Below, in pieces: positions 61,003 through 64,000 of a stretch of 64,000 nt of DNA (position 1 is its first letter; every line of letters starts with the position of its first letter). The DNA is from Pseudomonas moorei (lineage in GTDB: Bacteria; Pseudomonadota; Gammaproteobacteria; Pseudomonadales; Pseudomonadaceae). Position numbers and translations under genes: made by a program. The DNA is taken from assembly GCF_008801475.1 (NCBI RefSeq), contig NZ_VZPP01000002.1, positions 372,001-436,000 on the forward strand, given 5' to 3'. The notes below the pieces were generated by a model, which was not told the DNA's origin, did no database searches, and saw nothing but the letters and a program-made list of their open reading frames with translations.

Positions 61003-61868
61003 TGCTCACCGCCGCAGATCTTTGGCAACCGTTTCACGAGTTCGTCTTCATGCGCCGTGCATTGCTCGGTGGATTGGCGCTGGCGTGCAGCACGGCCCCG
61101 CTGGGCGTATTTCTGATCTGGCGACGCATGAGTCTGATTGGTGATGCGGTGGCCCATGGCATCTTGCCCGGCGCTGCACTGGGCTTCTGGCTCGCCGGTT
61201 TGAGCCTCGGCGCGTTGACCATCGGCGGTCTCACCGCAGGGCTTGGCATGGCGGGCCTCGCCGCATGGATCACCCGCCGCACCGGTCTGCGCGAAGACGC
61301 CAGCCTCGCCGCTATCTACCCGATCTCCCTGGCCAGCGGCGTATTGATCCTGGGTATCGCCGGTAAACGTCTGGACCTGCTGCATCTGCTCTTTGGTTCG
61401 GCGCTAGCGGTCGATGCCCCGACTTTAACCGGCATGTTGTGGGTCTGCGGTTCCAGCCTGATCGCCATGCTGCTGATCTACCGTCCGCTGGTGCTGGACA
61501 CCCTCGATCCGCTTTTCCTGCGAACCGTCAGCCGTCTCGGCCCCCTGGCCCATGGCGTCTTCCTGACGCTGGTGGTGCTGAACCTGGTCATTGGTTTCCA
61601 GGCGATCGGGGCCTTGATGGTGGTTGGCTTGATGATGCTGCCCGCCGCCGCTTCGCGCTTCTGGAGCCGTCGACTGCCGGTATTGATTGCCATTGCCGCG
61701 CTGCTCGGCAGCCTTTCGGTGTGGCTCGGTCTGCTGCTGTCGTTCCATGACTCACTCCCCAGCGGTCCCGCCATTGTGCTGGTGGCGGGTGGTTTCTATC
61801 TGGTGTCCGTGGTGTTCGGACCGGTGCACGGATTGCTGCGCCGCCCGCCTTTGCTCACATCCCAATGA
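61002..61868 (+). CDS. Metal (zinc) ABC transporter permease
   Basis: 288 aa, about eight helices, ABC-3 family: LGGLALACSTAPLGVFLIWRRMSLIGDAVAHGILPGAALGFWLAG, LHLLFGSALAVD, IGFQAIGALMVVGLMMLPAAASRFW. The ATG overlaps the ATPase stop (TGATG). ZnuB/AztB-like. Confidence 0.93.
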   Translation: MLTAADLWQPFHEFVFMRRALLGGLALACSTAPLGVFLIWRRMSLIGDAVAHGILPGAALGFWLAGLSLGALTIGGLTAGLGMAGLAAWITRRTGLREDASLAAIYPISLASGVLILGIAGKRLDLLHLLFGSALAVDAPTLTGMLWVCGSSLIAMLLIYRPLVLDTLDPLFLRTVSRLGPLAHGVFLTLVVLNLVIGFQAIGALMVVGLMMLPAAASRFWSRRLPVLIAIAALLGSLSVWLGLLLSFHDSLPSGPAIVLVAGGFYLVSVVFGPVHGLLRRPPLLTSQ

Positions 61869-62755
61869 GGTATTACCCGATGCGCGCTTTACTCGTGCTG
61901 TTCAGTTTGATGCTGTCGATGTCGCTGTCCGCCGCGGAAAAACTTCAGGTGGTCACCAGTTTCAGCATCCTCGCCGACATGACCCATCAGGTCGGTGGCG
62001 AGCATATCCAGATCACCAACATGGTCGGCCCGGACGCCGATGCCCACACGTACGAACCGTCACCAGATGACGCGCAAGCGCTGTTGAAGGCCAGACTCAT
62101 TATCAAGAATGGCTTGGGTTTCGAACCATGGCTGGATCGCCTGGTGGCCAGCACTGAAACCAAAGCACCGGTGATCAGCGCCAGCCACGGCGTCATTCCG
62201 CGCTCACTGGATGAGGACGGCAAAACCATTCCAGACCCCCATGCCTGGCACAACCTGGCGAACACCGAGCTGTACATCAGTAACATCACCCAAGCGCTGA
62301 TCGCCGCCGATCCCGCGAACGAGGCCGACTACCAACGCAACAGCCAAGCCTACCTGAAGCAGATCTACGCATTGCTGGCCGACGCCAAAGCCAAGCTCGG
62401 CTCGCTTCCTCCAGGCAATCGCAAGATCGTCACGTCCCATGACGCCTTCGGCTATCTCGGTCAGGCTTATGGAATCGACTTCATCGCGCCTCAGGGCCTG
62501 TCGACCGAACGCGAACCTTCGGCCAGCGAAGTCGCTGCGCTGATCACCCAGATTCGTCAGGCCAGGGTCAAGGCGGTGTTCATGGAAAACATCAAGGACG
62601 CCCGCCTGCTCAAGCAGATCGCCGACGAAAGTGGTGCGCAGATTGGCGGCACCCTGTACTCCGATGCGCTTGCATCGAGCGGCCCGGCCAGTACGTTTAC
62701 CGGTTTGTTCGAGCACAACCTCAATACCCTCTACAACGCGTTGAGCAAACCATGA
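61865..62755 (+). CDS. Metal-binding protein of the zinc ABC transporter (cluster A-I)
   Basis: 296 aa. Signal peptide MRYYPMRALLVLFSLMLSMSLSA; ligands expected for this family are present: H61 (DAHTYEPSP), H126 (DPHAWHN), H192 (TSHDAFGY) and D267. The His-rich loop of ZnuA, normally after the first ligand, is missing, as in PsaA/MntC/AztC types, so metal choice (Zn or Mn) rests on the Zur context. Start ATG overlaps the permease stop by 4 nt (ATGA); 61880 is an alternative start. Confidence 0.93.
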   Translation: MRYYPMRALLVLFSLMLSMSLSAAEKLQVVTSFSILADMTHQVGGEHIQITNMVGPDADAHTYEPSPDDAQALLKARLIIKNGLGFEPWLDRLVASTETKAPVISASHGVIPRSLDEDGKTIPDPHAWHNLANTELYISNITQALIAADPANEADYQRNSQAYLKQIYALLADAKAKLGSLPPGNRKIVTSHDAFGYLGQAYGIDFIAPQGLSTEREPSASEVAALITQIRQARVKAVFMENIKDARLLKQIADESGAQIGGTLYSDALASSGPASTFTGLFEHNLNTLYNALSKP

Positions 62756-62885
62756 CCGTGCAGAACGAGTTCTAAGCATGGTCATCGGGCACTCTGATCT
62801 GGTCCGACAAATGTCTACATGACAAACGACAACGTTTGCCTCTAATGTTTACGCGTGTGATCGAAGCATTTGAGAACAATAAACC

Positions 62886-63791
62886 ATGATCAAGATCACC
62901 CTGCCCGATGGTTCGTTGCGTGAATACGATCAACCGCTATCCGTCCATGAGGTTGCTGCGAGTATTGGTCCAGGGCTGGCCAATGCGGCAGTAGCAGGAC
63001 GGGTCGACGGTGCGTTGGTGGACTGCGAATTCATGATCAAGGCGAACGCCAGGGTCAGTATTGTCACGCCGCAGGAGCCCGATGGGCTGGAGATCCTCCG
63101 ACGATCCTGTTCGTTGATGCTGGCGATGGCGGTCAAGCAACTCCATTCCCATGCACAGATGCGGACGGGCTCGGTGCTGGGTGACGGATTCTTTTGCGAG
63201 TTCGCCGTTGAGCGCCCCCTGACGTCGACCGATCTGCCCCTGATCGAAGCGCGCATGCAGTCACTGGCCGCGACCAACCACTCGATACGACGCCGTGACA
63301 CACCCTCTCCATCCCTGCACCCTGAGCACTTGTCGGTCTACCGACTGGGTGACTCCGAGTATTTGACGACCGGCCCGCATGTGCCCACCACCAAGGTCCT
63401 GCAGGCATTCGCCCTTGATCACATCAGCGGGACCTTGCAGCAAAGGATCTACGGTACGTGTTGGTCCAGTCACCAAGAGTTGCAACAGTGGCGCCTGCCC
63501 CCCCATGTGATGGTGGTGAGCATCGATGAAAGTCAGGCCAGTTATGCACAATCGGTCACCGAAACCTTGCGCCGCACGGGCGTGCGCGCCTTGGCGGATC
63601 TGCGACATGAAAAAGTCGGTTACAAGATTCGCCAGCACAGCCAAACGGTGCCCTACCTGGTCGTGATTGGCGAGAAAGAGCAGGCCGGTGGGTTTGTCAG
63701 TGTGCGCAGTCGCAGCGGTGAGGATTTCGGCAGGATGAAGGTTGAAGTAGCTTGTGAATGGTTAAGGCAACCGGGAAATGGGCACGTGTGA
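62886..63791 (+). CDS. Threonyl-tRNA synthetase-like protein without catalytic core
   Basis: 301 aa against ~640 for ThrRS. Residues 1-62 are a TGS domain (IKITLPDGSLREYDQPLSVHEVAASI). Residues 63-203 follow the editing domain (LRRSC...AVKQL..AQMRTGSVLGDGFF, TGPHVP, LQQRIYGTCW). Residue 204 jumps straight to the anticodon-binding domain (PPHVMVVSID...VRALADLRHEKVGYKIRQHSQTVPYLVVIGEKE). The ~300-residue class II catalytic domain, with its zinc ligands and ATP motifs 1-3, is absent without a frameshift. The editing residues H73, H77 and C182 of E. coli ThrRS are L77, M81 and T161 here; only H186 (H165) remains. It lies 130 nt after the zinc transporter with no Zur box of its own visible. Likely a regulatory or RNA-binding paralogue; a decaying remnant is the alternative. 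Confidence 0.9.
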   Translation: MIKITLPDGSLREYDQPLSVHEVAASIGPGLANAAVAGRVDGALVDCEFMIKANARVSIVTPQEPDGLEILRRSCSLMLAMAVKQLHSHAQMRTGSVLGDGFFCEFAVERPLTSTDLPLIEARMQSLAATNHSIRRRDTPSPSLHPEHLSVYRLGDSEYLTTGPHVPTTKVLQAFALDHISGTLQQRIYGTCWSSHQELQQWRLPPHVMVVSIDESQASYAQSVTETLRRTGVRALADLRHEKVGYKIRQHSQTVPYLVVIGEKEQAGGFVSVRSRSGEDFGRMKVEVACEWLRQPGNGHV

Positions 63792-63868
63792 ACACAATCC
63801 CTTCGCAAGCCAGCCTCATTCCTGTCAATCAGTGACATCTGCAGGAACAAGGCTGGCCCGCGAAACTT

Positions 63869-64000
63869 TTAGGCCCTTGGCTTTACGGTTCCGCAATCCT
63901 GACCCAACCATACGGCGCGGGTATCGAGACTGCCCTTCTGCTGAATACCGGTGGCATTGAAGGTACCGTTGACCTTGGTCGTGAACTCACGATCACTGAC
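63869..64000 (-). CDS. C-terminal end of a DUF3617-like protein (partial)
   Basis: Only the last 43 codons and the TAA are in the window; the 5' end lies beyond base 64000. The peptide contains SDREFTTKVNGTFNATGIQQ and ends VWLGQDCGTVKPRA. The 'WLGxDCGxVKP' ending is typical of small periplasmic DUF3617 proteins. Identification rests on this short tail. Confidence 0.65.
   Translation of the reverse strand, partial: VSDREFTTKVNGTFNATGIQQKGSLDTRAVWLGQDCGTVKPRA

Noticed and set aside
62756..62885. Zur box directly upstream of the ThrRS-like gene
   Set aside because: No GTTATA..TATAAC-like palindrome found by eye; linkage to zinc control rests on position and possible read-through only.
1..64000. 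CRISPR arrays, tRNA/rRNA genes, insertion sequences or prophage
   Set aside because: No regularly spaced direct repeats, cloverleaf-like segments, transposase or phage genes were seen.

Overview
The window reads as chromosome of a fluorescent Pseudomonas (P. fluorescens group). Codon use is GC-rich, intergenic REP palindromes are frequent, and gene order resembles the oriC-proximal part of the P. aeruginosa chromosome: response regulator-phoU-pstBACS, purEK, aspA, pycAB-pycR, an RpiR regulator, a GGDEF/EAL gene, uvrD, then a zinc-starvation cluster. Species cannot be fixed from the sequence. I saw no tRNA, rRNA, IS element, prophage or CRISPR array.

Layout. 0-8.5 kb: end of a DUF4124 gene, a CheY-type regulator with a degenerate PilZ-like tail, and phosphate genes phoU, pstB, pstA, pstC, pstS, all on the minus strand, with Pho boxes upstream of both pstS and pstC. 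8.6-14.4 kb: MFS transporter, thioesterase, sugar-phosphate mutarotase, small envelope proteins and purEK, which has a terminator-like hairpin in its leader. 14.8-15.5 kb: an AT-rich secreted zinc-protease-like gene. 15.5-21 kb: LysR regulator, aspartase, AGCS amino-acid symporter and asparaginase. 21-33 kb: two very large paralogous proteins (DUF6543/'dermonecrotic toxin N-terminal domain' type) in opposite orientation, enclosing an AraC regulator, an acetylpolyamine amidohydrolase-like deacetylase and a polyamine-binding protein. 33-36.4 kb: MocR regulator divergent from paiB-like and two GNAT genes; the MocR linker carries five DnaA-box-like 9-mers. 36.5-42.2 kb: two-subunit pyruvate carboxylase, its LysR regulator, a small gene and an RpiR regulator. 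42.5-54.4 kb: small orphan protein, GGDEF/EAL protein, uvrD, EamA protein, Tim44-like protein, SMI1/KNR4 protein, CPA2 antiporter, thioesterase, pdxY and DUF3301.

54.4-63.8 kb is the most distinctive part: two COG0523 GTPases, DUF1826, an AMIN-amidase, folE2, a metal ABC transporter (ATPase, permease, binding protein), and a threonyl-tRNA synthetase-like protein that lacks the whole catalytic core. Two perfect Zur-type palindromes sit in the two divergent promoters. The logic is zinc sparing: import zinc, deliver it through a metallochaperone, and substitute zinc-dependent enzymes. The core-less ThrRS-like protein is the best candidate in the window for an undescribed function, followed by the paired giant proteins.
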